The position numbers and the translations under genes are program-made. 64,000 nucleotides of DNA from Candidatus Rikenella faecigallinarum (GTDB taxonomy: Bacteria > Bacteroidota > Bacteroidia > Bacteroidales > Rikenellaceae). This document shows, piece by piece, positions 9,277 to 19,431 of the stretch. Under the pieces are notes generated by a model. The model saw nothing but the letters and a program-made list of their open reading frames with translations, was not told where the DNA came from and made no database searches. Location of the stretch: NCBI GenBank assembly GCA_019113395.1, contig DXHL01000006.1, positions 1-64,000 on the forward strand, read 5' to 3'. Each line of letters begins with the position of its first letter. The first letter of the stretch is position 1.

Positions 9277-11328
9277 TTAGTTGCGGTTGGGGAGGAAGGA
9301 GTAGTCCGAGGAGTAGGTCAGCATCTGCTGTACGTAGTCCGTCGGGTAGTCGATTTTCACGTCCACGATTTTCCCATCGGCATCCAGCACGGGGGTATAT
9401 TGCGGATTGACAAAGCCCGAGTAGGGGGCGATGTCGAGAGCCGCATAGCGTTCGAGCACCTCTTTGTGGAGCGTGGGGTCTACTTTGACACCATACGTTT
9501 CGACCAGCTGTTTGCCGGCCTCGAAGTCGCCTTCCGATTTGATGCGTTGGATTTCGCGGAGGAGTTTCCCGAAGAGGGTGCGCAACTTGTCATAATCATT
9601 GACCACCACATAGGTTTTCCCGTTTTCGTTCACCAGTTCCACCACGCGGTCGGCCTTACCCTGTTCGTAGACCCATCCGGCAATCAGGGCACGGTTGCGC
9701 ATGTGCGCCTCTTCGATGTTCTTGCCCGGTTCGATGCGGGTGAGCTGGGTCATGAGGCCGTTCATCATGTAGTTGTTGTATTCGGCCTTGGCCACATCGA
9801 GGGTCGGGATAACTCCGAGTTCCACCATTTTGGGGTCGTTCATGTAGTAGAGGGCAAAGAGGTCGGCACGTGCCTCTTCGAGTGTCGAGCCGTAGTTTTT
9901 CAGTTCATCGCCGCGCACCCCTTCGGCCAGTTGTCCCGAGCCGTGTCCGAGACATTCGTGGAGGTCGGTGTGAAGGTTGTTCCCGACGGTACCCCACAGA
10001 GCCCGCAGCGCACGGTCTTCCGGCCGCAGAATAAACTCTTCGGCAAATCCGTTTCCGGCAGCCGCCGCATCGTAAGCAGCCGTGATGTTGGCAATGGTCA
10101 CTGATTTCGAACCGTGGTCGCGGCGAATCCAGTCGGCGTTGGGAAGGTTGATACCAATGGGTGTCGAAGGGTAGCAGTCGCCGCCGAGCATGGCCACGGT
10201 AATCACCTTGGCCGACACGCCTTTGACCTTCGGTTTGCGGTATTGCGAGTCGATGGGCGAATGGTCTTCGAACCACTGGGCATTGTCGCTGATGATTTGG
10301 GTGGTTTTGGTGGCTTCGAAGTCTTTGAAATTGACGGTCGATTCCCAGGATGCCTTGTATCCAAGGGGGTCACCGTAGTTTTCGATAAAGCCGTTCACGT
10401 AGTCCACCGTCGAGGCGGTATCCTGTACCCAGGCTACGTTGTAGCGGTCGAAGAGTGCCAGGTCTCCCGTATTGTAATATTCGATAAGGGTACGGGTATA
10501 AGCCTCCTGTTCAGGAGTATCGGCCACTTTCGCGGCCTTTTCGAGCCATTTGACCACCTCCCGGATAGCCGGGCCATACATACCCTGAGCCGACCAGACG
10601 CGTTCCACCAGTTTCCCGTTTTCATCCTTGGTCAGCTGGCTGTTGAGCCCGTAGGAGACGGGGGTTTTATCCGTCGTGTCGGTCAGCGCCGTGTAGAATG
10701 CTTCGGCTTCCGCCTGCGAGACACCGTCATAGTAGTTGCAGGCCGAAGCAGCCACCATATCGACACCGGCCGTTTGGTCCACCCGTTTGGGGTAGAGGTT
10801 GGGGTCGAAGATGACGAGTTTTACGGTGTCGAGCAGCGTCCCTTGGATGTCGCCGAGTTTTTCGGCGGGCGTAGCGGCCAGCAGAGCGTCGAAATATTCG
10901 GCCGTAAATTCGGGTTTGAACTTGTCGCCCGAATAGTGGTGATGGACGCCGTTGGCAAACCATACCTTTTTGAGGTACTTTTCAAAGGCTTTCCACTGGT
11001 CAGCGGTTTTGTCGCCGTTGTAAGTTGTGTAGATGGCTTCGAGGGTACGGCGCACGGGCAGGTTGTACTTGCAGTTTTGGTCGAAGAGGATGTCTCGTCC
11101 CGAGACTGCGGCCTGACTGAGGTAGTAGATAAACTCTTTTTGTCGTGGAGAGAGGCTGTCGAAGGCAGGCACCTGATAGCGCAGGACGTTGATGTCGTCG
11201 AAGCGGTCAATCTGCCATTGGAAGTTATCCGCAGTCGCTTCGGTCTTTTGGTTTTTGTTTCCACCGCAGGCGGTGGCGAGGAGTGTTGTCATAATCAGTG
11301 TGGCCGTGAGGCCCGTAACGTGTTTCAT
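9277..11328 (-). CDS. Dipeptidyl peptidase III family (M49) lipoprotein
   Basis: Zinc exopeptidase that removes dipeptides from the N-terminus of short peptides. The 683-residue precursor has a lipobox (LLATAC, ending near residue 21) and so is likely a periplasmic or surface lipoprotein. Family M49 is shown by HECLGH at 457-462 and EEARAD at 484-489, the two zinc-binding motifs. The six-residue HExxGH form, rather than HExxH, is diagnostic. The start at 11328 places the signal peptide at the N-terminus; an upstream ATG-like codon 15 bases away is less likely. It follows the PPOX gene by 71 bases on the same strand. Likely role: use of peptides as nutrients. Confidence 0.92.
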   Translation of the reverse strand: MKHVTGLTATLIMTTLLATACGGNKNQKTEATADNFQWQIDRFDDINVLRYQVPAFDSLSPRQKEFIYYLSQAAVSGRDILFDQNCKYNLPVRRTLEAIYTTYNGDKTADQWKAFEKYLKKVWFANGVHHHYSGDKFKPEFTAEYFDALLAATPAEKLGDIQGTLLDTVKLVIFDPNLYPKRVDQTAGVDMVAASACNYYDGVSQAEAEAFYTALTDTTDKTPVSYGLNSQLTKDENGKLVERVWSAQGMYGPAIREVVKWLEKAAKVADTPEQEAYTRTLIEYYNTGDLALFDRYNVAWVQDTASTVDYVNGFIENYGDPLGYKASWESTVNFKDFEATKTTQIISDNAQWFEDHSPIDSQYRKPKVKGVSAKVITVAMLGGDCYPSTPIGINLPNADWIRRDHGSKSVTIANITAAYDAAAAGNGFAEEFILRPEDRALRALWGTVGNNLHTDLHECLGHGSGQLAEGVRGDELKNYGSTLEEARADLFALYYMNDPKMVELGVIPTLDVAKAEYNNYMMNGLMTQLTRIEPGKNIEEAHMRNRALIAGWVYEQGKADRVVELVNENGKTYVVVNDYDKLRTLFGKLLREIQRIKSEGDFEAGKQLVETYGVKVDPTLHKEVLERYAALDIAPYSGFVNPQYTPVLDADGKIVDVKIDYPTDYVQQMLTYSSDYSFLPNRN

Positions 11329-11399
11329 GGTAGGTAACGTCAAATGAGAGGGTATTATTGGGTATGGTATTGTCTGCTAAGTGTTCATAGGCAGGGGAA

Positions 11400-11924
11400 C
11401 TATCGGACAGTGTTTCCCGCCTCAGCCGGCCAATGGAGTTTGGTTCCGAAGCCCAGCGTATTGTCGGTGTATTTCAACCGGGAGATGGCGAGCACCCAGA
11501 GGTCGCTGAGGATAAGCGCCGCAAAGGGGAAGCGTTTGAGGTAGGCTTTTTTAGCCGTTTCACAGAGGACCGGGTTTGTATCCGCACGTATTACGGTACC
11601 TTGCAGTTGGAGTCCCTGGAGTTTGCCGACCACTTTCGATTCGAGGACTATCGAGCCTGCCACGGAGGGATTTTCGGTCATGTAAGTAGCGTGCAGCGTC
11701 TTTTCCGGCGAGGTAAAGACCAACGCCCCGCCGGGAAATGCCTTCCCCGGAGCGATACTGGCATAGAAGAGATTGCAGCACCACAACTCTCCTTCCGTCG
11801 ACGTGGCGGCCAAGGTCATCACGCGGTGCCGCCCGATGAATCGCAGGATGCGTTCATCGGGCGCCTCCCCTGCTCCACCTGCGTCAGCAACGCCCACCGA
11901 CAGTTTATTTGTTTCGTTTGGCAT
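11400..11924 (-). CDS. Pyridoxamine 5'-phosphate oxidase-like flavin-binding protein
   Basis: A 174-residue split-barrel protein of the PPOX superfamily (HugZ/YhbP type). The segment RHRVMTLAATSTEGELWCCNLFYA, an alternation of strands followed by VFTSPEKTLHA, is the flavin-binding half of the fold; many members bind FMN, haem or F420. It lacks the C-terminal residues that define true PdxH, so vitamin B6 synthesis is unlikely. Two starts are possible (11933 and 11924); either way the gene overlaps the 3' end of the upstream M23 gene by 20-29 bases, so the two are probably translated from one mRNA. Physiological substrate unknown. Confidence 0.75.
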   Translation of the reverse strand: MPNETNKLSVGVADAGGAGEAPDERILRFIGRHRVMTLAATSTEGELWCCNLFYASIAPGKAFPGGALVFTSPEKTLHATYMTENPSVAGSIVLESKVVGKLQGLQLQGTVIRADTNPVLCETAKKAYLKRFPFAALILSDLWVLAISRLKYTDNTLGFGTKLHWPAEAGNTVR

Positions 11925-13260
11925 AATCTGCAATCACCTTGTCCACGTCCTGTTTCATGCGGTTAAAAGCCGCCTTGTTCCCGGCCTTGATGGGCGTACT
12001 GGGCTGCGAAGTATTGGTCAGCGGGTTGATGTATTTGCCGTTTTTCTTGAGTCGGTAGTCGAGGTGAGGCCCTGTCGAGGCTCCGGTGTTACCGGAGTAG
12101 GCAATCACCTGTCCCTGAGTGACGCGCTGCCCCTGTTTGACGGCAAAGCGACTCAGGTGGAGGTATGCCGACTCATAGCCGTTGGAGTGTTTAATCCAGA
12201 TTCGGTTCCCGCCGCCAAAGGCATCCCAGCCGCGTTTGGTGACCACGCCCGAAGCCACCGCCCGCACCGGTGTCCCCACCGGACATGCATAGTCCACCCC
12301 GTTGTGTTGGCGTCGGATGCGTTTGATGGGATGGACACGCGACCCGAATTTGGAGGTAACGCGTGCGTTGAAACTGAGGGGCGACATGAGGATGGCCTTT
12401 TTGAGGCTGTTTCCTTTGTCGTCCCAGTATCCCCATTCGTTATCCTGATAGAATCGGTATGCGAGATACTCTTTGCCGGCATGGTGGAAATCGACCCCGT
12501 GAATGGTACCGATACCGATGCTGACGGTGTCGATAAACATCTCCTCGTAGACCACCCGGAACTTGTCGCCCTTTTGGAGGGCATAGAAGTCGATGGTGTA
12601 TTCGAAGATTTTGGACATCCGTGTAGCGAGGTCCTCGGGGAGGTTGTTATCGTAGATGGTGGCGAAGAGGGAGCTGGTAATGACCCCTTCGGCGTATCGT
12701 TCTTCGGTGATGACCTCTTTTTTATCGACCCTCACATAAACACTGTCGCAGAGCCCGAAGGTGACGTAGTCTGTTTTGTTGCGTTCGTATACCAGATAGC
12801 ACAGGGTTTGTGTACTGTCCGGCGTCAGGAAGGCGGTATAGGTATGGCCAGCCCGAATATCGCGGAGTTCAAATTTGCCTTTGGAGAGTTCGATAAGCCG
12901 GTTTACAATGGAGATATTGACGTTGTAACGTTGATTGAGGAGTCTGGAGAATGTTTCTCCGCTTTCGATTTCGCCCCGTTCCACATCGAAGTCTTCGGCC
13001 GGGAGTCCATAGACCCGCTCCTGGGAACGCATGACAATGGAATCGAGTCGGGCATATGCCTCGACAGGAGCAGTCCCGGAGGTTGCATAGGCTTCCGCCC
13101 CGAGTGAGTGTGAGCATCGTTTGACGCAGAGCAGTATTCCGAGGATAAGGATAGTCAGGAGGAGCGTCAGAAAGACCAGTACCAAAGGGTGTCTTTTTAC
13201 GATTTTCCTGAAAATCATGGAGAAAGACTGCGATTTGTTCTCAGGCGTAGGAGGAGTCAT
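11905..13260 (-). CDS. M23 family metallopeptidase, membrane anchored
   Basis: Predicted cell-wall endopeptidase or divisome/elongation regulator of 451 residues. There is a short cytoplasmic tail, one membrane segment (about 25-45), a periplasmic region with an opacity/LysM-like fold (about 80-290) and a C-terminal LytM domain (about 300-420). The zinc motif HxxxD is H319/D323. The usual HxH near the end is H399-L-D401 here, so the second histidine is replaced by aspartate; this HLDYR form is known in some Bacteroidota members and may still bind zinc. A conserved YLHLS motif precedes it. Sits 16 bases after yitT. Confidence 0.88.
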   Translation of the reverse strand: MTPPTPENKSQSFSMIFRKIVKRHPLVLVFLTLLLTILILGILLCVKRCSHSLGAEAYATSGTAPVEAYARLDSIVMRSQERVYGLPAEDFDVERGEIESGETFSRLLNQRYNVNISIVNRLIELSKGKFELRDIRAGHTYTAFLTPDSTQTLCYLVYERNKTDYVTFGLCDSVYVRVDKKEVITEERYAEGVITSSLFATIYDNNLPEDLATRMSKIFEYTIDFYALQKGDKFRVVYEEMFIDTVSIGIGTIHGVDFHHAGKEYLAYRFYQDNEWGYWDDKGNSLKKAILMSPLSFNARVTSKFGSRVHPIKRIRRQHNGVDYACPVGTPVRAVASGVVTKRGWDAFGGGNRIWIKHSNGYESAYLHLSRFAVKQGQRVTQGQVIAYSGNTGASTGPHLDYRLKKNGKYINPLTNTSQPSTPIKAGNKAAFNRMKQDVDKVIADYAKRNK

Positions 13261-13276
13261 GGTGGGAAGTATGGGA

Positions 13277-14194
13277 TTATTTGGTTTTGAGGGCGTCGAA
13301 ACCTTCGCCGAAGACCCCCATAACGCTGGCTTGCGTAATAAATGCTTTGGGGTCGATTTCTTTAATGATGCGATAGATACCGGATGCTTCGCCGCGGCGG
13401 CAGACGACCATTACGACTTTTTGGGGAGTTTTGGAGTATCCTCCGGTGGCATCGAGGATAGTGACACCCCGATGGACGTCATGAATGATTCGGTCGGCTA
13501 TTTCTTCGTGTTTGGCGGAGAAAATCATGATTTGCGACGAAGACTTGCTGCCGGAGAGGAACATGTCGATGGATGTTCCCATGGTGAACATGATGACATA
13601 GCCGTATACGACACTGGGCAGGTCTTTGAGGACAAAGTACGAGCACCCGATGATGACGACATCGATAAGCATGATAAGTTTGCCGAGGCTGACGTTTCGG
13701 TACTTGTTGATAATCATGGCGATGATATCGGTACCGCCGGATGAGCCCCCAACCGAGAAGCACATCCCTATGCCCACACCGGCCAGTCCGCCTCCGAGGA
13801 TGGCGGAGAGGAGTTTATCGTTTTCGAGTCCGACGAGGTCCGGCGGGATTTTCTCCTGGAATATGGTGAGGACAACCGAGGTAAAGATGATGGCATAAAT
13901 GGTTTTTGCACCGAAACGGGGTCCGATAATCCAGAATCCAAAGATAAGGAGGATGATGTTGGCCACCAGATAGGTGACCCCGACGGGGATACCTCCCTGT
14001 CCGGCGGCATCGCTGGTGGCGTAGTAGATGATGGTTCCGAGCCCGCCGGTTCCCCCGCCGACCATTTTGGCCGGAATAAGGAGAGCCGTCCAGGCGAAGG
14101 CATACATCAGCAATCCGATGGAAATCATGAGGTATGCGCGGACTTCGTGGAACACGTCAGTTTTCGAGATGTGCGGTTTGGGTAGTTGATTCAT
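13277..14194 (-). CDS. YitT family membrane protein
   Basis: A 305-residue membrane protein with five to six predicted helices (about 25-210, including the glycine-rich VGGGTGGLGT and GGSSGGTDIIAM loops) followed by a C-terminal DUF2179 domain with the VMVVCRRGEASGI strand. This is the standard YitT architecture (DUF161 plus DUF2179); the function is unknown, and a transport role has been suggested. The ATG at 14194 is preferred over an in-frame upstream start that would run into leuS. It starts 37 bases after the leuS stop, so it is likely cotranscribed. Confidence 0.88.
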   Translation of the reverse strand: MNQLPKPHISKTDVFHEVRAYLMISIGLLMYAFAWTALLIPAKMVGGGTGGLGTIIYYATSDAAGQGGIPVGVTYLVANIILLIFGFWIIGPRFGAKTIYAIIFTSVVLTIFQEKIPPDLVGLENDKLLSAILGGGLAGVGIGMCFSVGGSSGGTDIIAMIINKYRNVSLGKLIMLIDVVIIGCSYFVLKDLPSVVYGYVIMFTMGTSIDMFLSGSKSSSQIMIFSAKHEEIADRIIHDVHRGVTILDATGGYSKTPQKVVMVVCRRGEASGIYRIIKEIDPKAFITQASVMGVFGEGFDALKTK

Positions 14195-14231
14195 GGCAGG
14201 TATCGATATTAATCGAGTGCTGGGACGCGGG

Positions 14232-16976
14232 TCAGCACACGACGTTGATAATCTTACCCGGGACGACGATAACCTTTCGGATATCCTTTCCGTCAGTGTA
14301 TTTGGCGGTTTGTTCGTCGGCCTTGACGGCAGCGGCAATTTCGTCGGCCGTCATGGCGAGGTCGAAGGTGCGTTTGAATCGCATTTTCCCGTTGAACGAG
14401 ACCGGATATTCGAACGATGATTCGGTGAGGTACTTTTCGTCGTAGACGGGGTACGGAGCGTCGCAGACCGATTCGCTGAGGGGATGTCCCAGCGGGCCGT
14501 GCCAAAGTTCTTCGGCAATATGCGGCGCGAAGGGTGCCACAAGTGCCACCAGCGGTTCGAGAATCTCACGCGAAGTGGTTCGGTGGTCGTAGAGTTCGTT
14601 CAGACAAATCATGAAGGCGCTCACCGAGGTGTTGAACGAGAAGTTTTCGATGTCTTCGCCGATTTTTTTGATGGTTTTGTGAAGTGTTTTGCGTTCGGCG
14701 TCGGTCGGTGTGGCGTCATCGGCGGCTTCGACCAACCGCCAGAGGCGGCGCAGGAATTTGTGCACCCCGTCAATCCCGTTGGTATCCCACGGTTTGGACT
14801 GTTCGAGGGGTCCGAGGAACATCTCGTACATACGGAGGGTGTCAGCGCCGTAGTTTTCGACAATCATGTCGGGATTGACCACGTTGAACATCGATTTGCT
14901 CATCTTTTCGATGGCCCAACCGCAGACGTATTTCCCCTCTTCGAGGATAAATTCGGCTTCGCGGAATTCGGGTCTCCAGGCACGGAAGGCATCGAGGTCC
15001 AGGATATCGTTTTTCACGATATTGACATCGACATGGATTTCCTGCGTATGGTACTGGTCTTTAAGTCCCAGGGAGACATAGGTATTGGGTTTGTCCACCA
15101 CGCGGTAGACAAAGTTCGAACGCCCCTGAATCATCCCCTGATTGACCAGTTTTTTGAAGGGTTCGTCCTGACAGATATAGCCGAGGTCAAAGAGGAATTT
15201 GTTCCAGAAGCGGGAGTAGATAAGGTGCCCCGTGGCATGTTCAATCCCCCCGACGTAGAGGTCCACGTTTTCCCAGTAACGGTTGATTTCGAGGTCCACG
15301 AGAGCCTTGTCGTTGTGCGGGTCCATGTATCGGAGATAGTATGCCGACGAGCCGGCGAATCCGGGCATGGTGCTGGTTTCGTATTTCCAGCCGTCCACAC
15401 GCGCCAGCGGGGGTTGTCCGTCTTTGGTGGGGGTAAAGTTATCGACCTCGGGCAGTCGCAGCGGCAACTGGTCGGCGGGGAGAAGTTGCGGCACTCCATC
15501 CGCATCATACGATACGGGGAAGGGTTCTCCCCAGTAGCGTTGGCGGCTGAAGATGGCATCGCGCAGACGATAGTTCACCTTCTTGTGTCCTATTCCCCGT
15601 TCTTCGATGGCGCGGAACATGGCGGGGATGGCCTCCTTGACGTCCATTCCCGTGAGGAAGTCGGAGTTGATGAGTTTCCCCTCTTTGGCATCGTAGCTGC
15701 CTTCGGTCACGTCGCATTCGATGATGGGGATAACGGGGAGGTCAAAATGGCGTGCAAAAGCCCAGTCGCGGCTGTCGTGGGCCGGCACGGCCATAATCGC
15801 GCCGGTACCGTACCCTGCCAGTACGTAATCGCTAATCCAGATGGGTATTTCGACGCCATTGAACGGATTGACGGCATAAGCTCCCGTAAAGACGCCGCTC
15901 ACCCGTTTGGTGTCGGCCATGCGTTCGCGTTCGCTCCGTTTTTTGGTTTCGGCGATGTAGGCCTCCACGGCCGCGCGCTGCTCGGGGGTCACGATTTCGG
16001 GGATAATGGCGTGTTCGGGCGCCAGCACCATGAAGGTCACCCCAAAGACCGTATCGGCACGGGTGGTAAAGATTTCGAGTTTTCGGTCGTCGGGTTGTCC
16101 CTTGATGGGGAAAAACATCGTCGCGCCGGTCGATTTGCCAATCCAGTTGCGTTGGATTTCCTTGAGGGATTCGCTCCACTGGAGTTTGTCGAGCCCTTCG
16201 AGCAGGCGTTCGGCATAGGCCGTGACGCGCAGGAGCCATTGGCGCATGAGTTTCTGTTCGACCGGGAAGCCGCCCCGCACCGACAGTCCGTCCTTGACCT
16301 CATCGTTTGCCAATACCGTTCCGAGTCCCTCGCACCAGTTTACGAGCGTATCGTCCTGGAACGCCAGGCGGTAGTTCATGAGGATGTCGGACTGTTCTTT
16401 GGGCGAAAATGCTTTCCAGGCTTCGGCCGTAAAGGAGAGTTCCTTGCCGCAAGCGGCCGTCACCCCATCGGTACCCCGCGTTTCGAAGTGCTGTATCAGC
16501 CCGGTGATGGGCATCGCCTTGTCCGCCGCCGTATCATAATAGTGTCCGTACATCTGCTCAAAGGCCCACTGGGTCCATTTGTAGTAGGCGGGGTCGCAGG
16601 TGCGCACCTCGCGGCTCCAGTCGAACGAGAAGCCGATTTTATCGAGCTGTTCACGGTAACGGGCAATGTTCTGTTCGGTGGTTACGGCCGGATGCTGTCC
16701 GGTTTGGATGGCATACTGTTCGGCCGGCAGTCCGAAGGCGTCATAACCCATCGGGTGGAGTACGTTGAAACCTTTTTGCCGTTTGTAGCGGCTGTAAATA
16801 TCGGAAGCGATATATCCGAGCGGGTGTCCCACGTGCAGCCCTGCTCCCGAGGGGTAAGGGAACATGTCGAGGACGTAGTATTTCGGTTTTCCGGGTTGAG
16901 CTTCGACCCGATAGGTTCCCGCTTCGGCCCAGTGTTTCTGCCATTTCTGTTCAATCGCTCTGAAATCGTATTCCAT
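14232..16976 (-). CDS. leuS: Leucyl-tRNA synthetase
   Basis: Class I synthetase charging tRNA-Leu, 914 residues. The HIGH signature appears as HVGH in the segment [17 protein letters not shown] (near residue 40), a CP1 editing domain is inserted in the middle (T-rich and [17 protein letters not shown] segments), and KMSKS is intact in [11 protein letters not shown]. The anticodon-binding domain and the C-terminal domain ending in VPGKIINVV follow. Lone promoter not seen; it follows the S41 protease by 92 bases on the same strand. Not part of the leu biosynthetic operon, but only 7 kb from it. Confidence 0.98.
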   Translation of the reverse strand: MEYDFRAIEQKWQKHWAEAGTYRVEAQPGKPKYYVLDMFPYPSGAGLHVGHPLGYIASDIYSRYKRQKGFNVLHPMGYDAFGLPAEQYAIQTGQHPAVTTEQNIARYREQLDKIGFSFDWSREVRTCDPAYYKWTQWAFEQMYGHYYDTAADKAMPITGLIQHFETRGTDGVTAACGKELSFTAEAWKAFSPKEQSDILMNYRLAFQDDTLVNWCEGLGTVLANDEVKDGLSVRGGFPVEQKLMRQWLLRVTAYAERLLEGLDKLQWSESLKEIQRNWIGKSTGATMFFPIKGQPDDRKLEIFTTRADTVFGVTFMVLAPEHAIIPEIVTPEQRAAVEAYIAETKKRSERERMADTKRVSGVFTGAYAVNPFNGVEIPIWISDYVLAGYGTGAIMAVPAHDSRDWAFARHFDLPVIPIIECDVTEGSYDAKEGKLINSDFLTGMDVKEAIPAMFRAIEERGIGHKKVNYRLRDAIFSRQRYWGEPFPVSYDADGVPQLLPADQLPLRLPEVDNFTPTKDGQPPLARVDGWKYETSTMPGFAGSSAYYLRYMDPHNDKALVDLEINRYWENVDLYVGGIEHATGHLIYSRFWNKFLFDLGYICQDEPFKKLVNQGMIQGRSNFVYRVVDKPNTYVSLGLKDQYHTQEIHVDVNIVKNDILDLDAFRAWRPEFREAEFILEEGKYVCGWAIEKMSKSMFNVVNPDMIVENYGADTLRMYEMFLGPLEQSKPWDTNGIDGVHKFLRRLWRLVEAADDATPTDAERKTLHKTIKKIGEDIENFSFNTSVSAFMICLNELYDHRTTSREILEPLVALVAPFAPHIAEELWHGPLGHPLSESVCDAPYPVYDEKYLTESSFEYPVSFNGKMRFKRTFDLAMTADEIAAAVKADEQTAKYTDGKDIRKVIVVPGKIINVVC

Positions 16977-17068
16977 AGGGTTATGTCGGTTGTAATGTTT
17001 TTCGTATTTGTGTTTTTTGAGGGAGCAGTGAACCGACGCATACGGTCACTCCATCCTGCCCCAACCAG

Positions 17069-18826
17069 TTATTTCCGCTCCGTATCCTGCAGGGTGAGGA
17101 TGCGGGTGTATTCGCTGCGGTTCAAGAGGATGTCCGCCGCCCGTTTCACCCAGTCGTCCCGCCGCAGGAGAAATTCGAGCCGTCCGGCATCGTAGTACCA
17201 CCGCGTAATGACCGCGTCGGCCATCACCTCGCGTATCTCTTCGGCAAAGGTCTGCAATTCGGCCTGTTGGTCGTCCTGAATTTTTTTGGCGATTGCCTCG
17301 AGTTCCGGAGCAATCCGTTCGGCATATTTTTCGCGTTCGGCCATCCGTTTCAACTGCCCGAGCATTCGTTCCGTGCCCGACTCGAAATTCAGGGTTCGTC
17401 CCTGCATCGAGCGGCAGAAACGGGCATAGGTCGAATCGTCAATCACCAGTTGTCGGGTCGGGGTGTGGGTCACGGCATAGCGGTTTGCAAAGTCGTCGAT
17501 GTAGCCCGAAGCCGCCAATATCAGCGTAAATTTACCAAAATATACGGGTTCCATGCGCACATCGGGCATAATTCCGCCGCCGTCATAGACGACACGCCCC
17601 GCCGCGGTGCGGAACGGGCGAATCAGCGAATCGGGAATGGCTCCCACGCTGCCGTCTTCGTTGCGGTGGCTGTAATCGACCGCCTGAATACAACGTCCGC
17701 TGGGGATATAGTATTTTGCGGTGGTCAGTTTGACGTAACCGTTTTCGCCAACGGGTCGGGTGGACTGCACGAGTCCTTTGCCGAAGCTACGGGTGCCGAC
17801 CACCACGGCTCGGTCGAGGTCCTGGAGCGTACCGGCGACAATTTCACTGGCCGAGGCCGAGGCACTGTTGATAATCACCGCGAGTGGCACCGTCGGGGCA
17901 ATCGGTTCCCCTACGGTGCGGTAGGTTTCGTTCATTTCAGGGACCCGCCCCCGGGTATCCAGCACAACGGTATTGCGCGGGGTAAAGAAGCCGACGATTT
18001 TCACCGCCTCTCCCAGCACTCCCCCTGTATTGTCGCGCAGGTCGAGCATCAGCCCCCGAAGCGCATTCGGAGCCGCCTGTTGTTGCAGGTCAAGCAGGGC
18101 GTTTCGGACTTCATCGGCACAGTTTTCCGTAAATCCGTTCAGCCGAATGTACCCCACCGAGTCGCGTCCTGCGGAGTCTTTTATCCAGCCGTAGTAGGGG
18201 ACGGAAGGCATCGTGATACGTTCGCGTTTGATACGTACGGTACGGGTTTGGGTGGTATCTTCGACCGGGCAAATCACCAGCGTTGCCACCGTTCCGGCCT
18301 TGCCCCGCATCCGTTCGCTGGCAAAGTCTACCGAGCGTCCCCGCATGTCGACCCCGTCTACCGAGAGGATACGGTCTCCGGCCTTGAGTCCCGCCTTGTC
18401 GGAGGGGGTTCCGCGATAGGGTTCCGAGACTTCCACCCACCGCCGGTCGGTCGATTGTCGAATGAGTGCACCCAGTCCGGCGTATGTGCCGGTGGTCATG
18501 GTTTCAAAGTCCGCCATCTGGTCGGCAGGCAGGTATTCGGTATAGGGGTCGAGTCCTTCGAGCATGGCATTTCCGGCCTCTTCCACCATCCGCGCCGGCG
18601 AGGTGGTATCCACATAGTAGAGGTTCACCTCGCGGAAGATGTTGAAGAAGGTCTCCATCGAGCGTCCTATTTCGAGGTCGCGTCGTTGAGCCGCCAGGGT
18701 AGCACTATCCGCCGCCACAGCCGCCGCAGCCGGTTTTCGTTTGGGTGCAGCCGTTCCGTGGAGGGTCAGCATCCCCACCAGCATGAGCCCGCAGGCTCCC
18801 GCAAAGTATCGTCTTTTTGTCATCAT
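17069..18826 (-). CDS. S41 family C-terminal processing protease
   Basis: Secreted serine protease of 585 residues. An N-terminal signal or anchor segment (about 8-24), a linker, an N-terminal helical part (about 45-95), a PDZ domain (about 100-190, with AGLKAGDRILSVDGVDM) and the S41 core follow. The catalytic Ser lies in NSASASASEIVAGTLQD and the Lys in GTRSFGKGLVQ, as in CtpA-type tail-specific proteases. Such enzymes cleave non-polar C-termini of periplasmic substrates. The start is one of two adjacent ATGs (18826 or 18823). It begins 34 bases after the small membrane protein gene and is probably cotranscribed with it. Confidence 0.92.
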   Translation of the reverse strand: MMTKRRYFAGACGLMLVGMLTLHGTAAPKRKPAAAAVAADSATLAAQRRDLEIGRSMETFFNIFREVNLYYVDTTSPARMVEEAGNAMLEGLDPYTEYLPADQMADFETMTTGTYAGLGALIRQSTDRRWVEVSEPYRGTPSDKAGLKAGDRILSVDGVDMRGRSVDFASERMRGKAGTVATLVICPVEDTTQTRTVRIKRERITMPSVPYYGWIKDSAGRDSVGYIRLNGFTENCADEVRNALLDLQQQAAPNALRGLMLDLRDNTGGVLGEAVKIVGFFTPRNTVVLDTRGRVPEMNETYRTVGEPIAPTVPLAVIINSASASASEIVAGTLQDLDRAVVVGTRSFGKGLVQSTRPVGENGYVKLTTAKYYIPSGRCIQAVDYSHRNEDGSVGAIPDSLIRPFRTAAGRVVYDGGGIMPDVRMEPVYFGKFTLILAASGYIDDFANRYAVTHTPTRQLVIDDSTYARFCRSMQGRTLNFESGTERMLGQLKRMAEREKYAERIAPELEAIAKKIQDDQQAELQTFAEEIREVMADAVITRWYYDAGRLEFLLRRDDWVKRAADILLNRSEYTRILTLQDTERK

Positions 18827-18860
18827 GATATGTACACTCCCCTCCTCCTGTTCCACCGCG

Positions 18861-19316
18861 CTATGCAATATAAGTCCCCATACGGAAAGCGGCCCGCACC
18901 ACCTCTTTGCGATTGCCCGAGATGAAGGAGGCTCCGTCGGCATCGGTGATGATTTCGATTTTGTCTTCCCACATCATGGTTATCTTTTTCGCCGTGGAGG
19001 CAGCCTCAAAAAGCATCCGGTCAGCACCGTGATTTTCGGCATCGATACGTTTGAAGCCGCACATGGCCATGATGCGTTCGACATCTTCGGCACGCGAAGC
19101 CGCATTGAAGGAGAGTCTTTTCTGCGTAAATCCGAAGAAGGGATAGAGCAGGGCAAAGATGACGACCACCACCAGGAACATCCATCCGCGGGAGGTTGTC
19201 CAGAGGATGTCTATGGATGAAGCGCTGCCGAAGGCTCGCATCAGGGCGAAAAGGATAAAGAAGAGGATAATGAGATACACGGCATATTTGGCCGCCCGAA
19301 TCGGGTATCTTTTCAT
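18861..19316 (-). CDS. Uncharacterised two-helix membrane protein
   Basis: A 151-residue protein I do not recognise. It has two predicted membrane segments (about 11-28 and 44-64) and an 85-residue C-terminal cytoplasmic part with alternating strands (KKITMMWEDKIEII) that ends in a basic amphipathic helix. The start at 19316 fits because the membrane segments follow directly; the reading frame stays open upstream to 19586 but that part overlaps recN and has no protein-like character. It lies between recN and the S41 protease on the same strand, so it may be a small envelope partner of the protease; that is inference from position only. Confidence 0.65.
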   Translation of the reverse strand: MKRYPIRAAKYAVYLIILFFILFALMRAFGSASSIDILWTTSRGWMFLVVVVIFALLYPFFGFTQKRLSFNAASRAEDVERIMAMCGFKRIDAENHGADRMLFEAASTAKKITMMWEDKIEIITDADGASFISGNRKEVVRAAFRMGTYIA

Positions 19317-19431
19317 GGTTTCGTATGCGTAAGAGTTATTCGTTTTATCAGTTTCCGTTTTCGCTGGGTTTTCCTTGCACTCCCTGCATTCACTCAAAAT
19401 TTTCAAGTCAAAAGTTTCAAGGCCATAGAGC

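Noticed and set aside
13121-13744. Membrane or secreted protein on the plus strand opposite yitT and the M23 gene
   Set aside because: Antisense frame over two well-supported genes; residues such as strings of D and H are typical of reversed hydrophobic codons.
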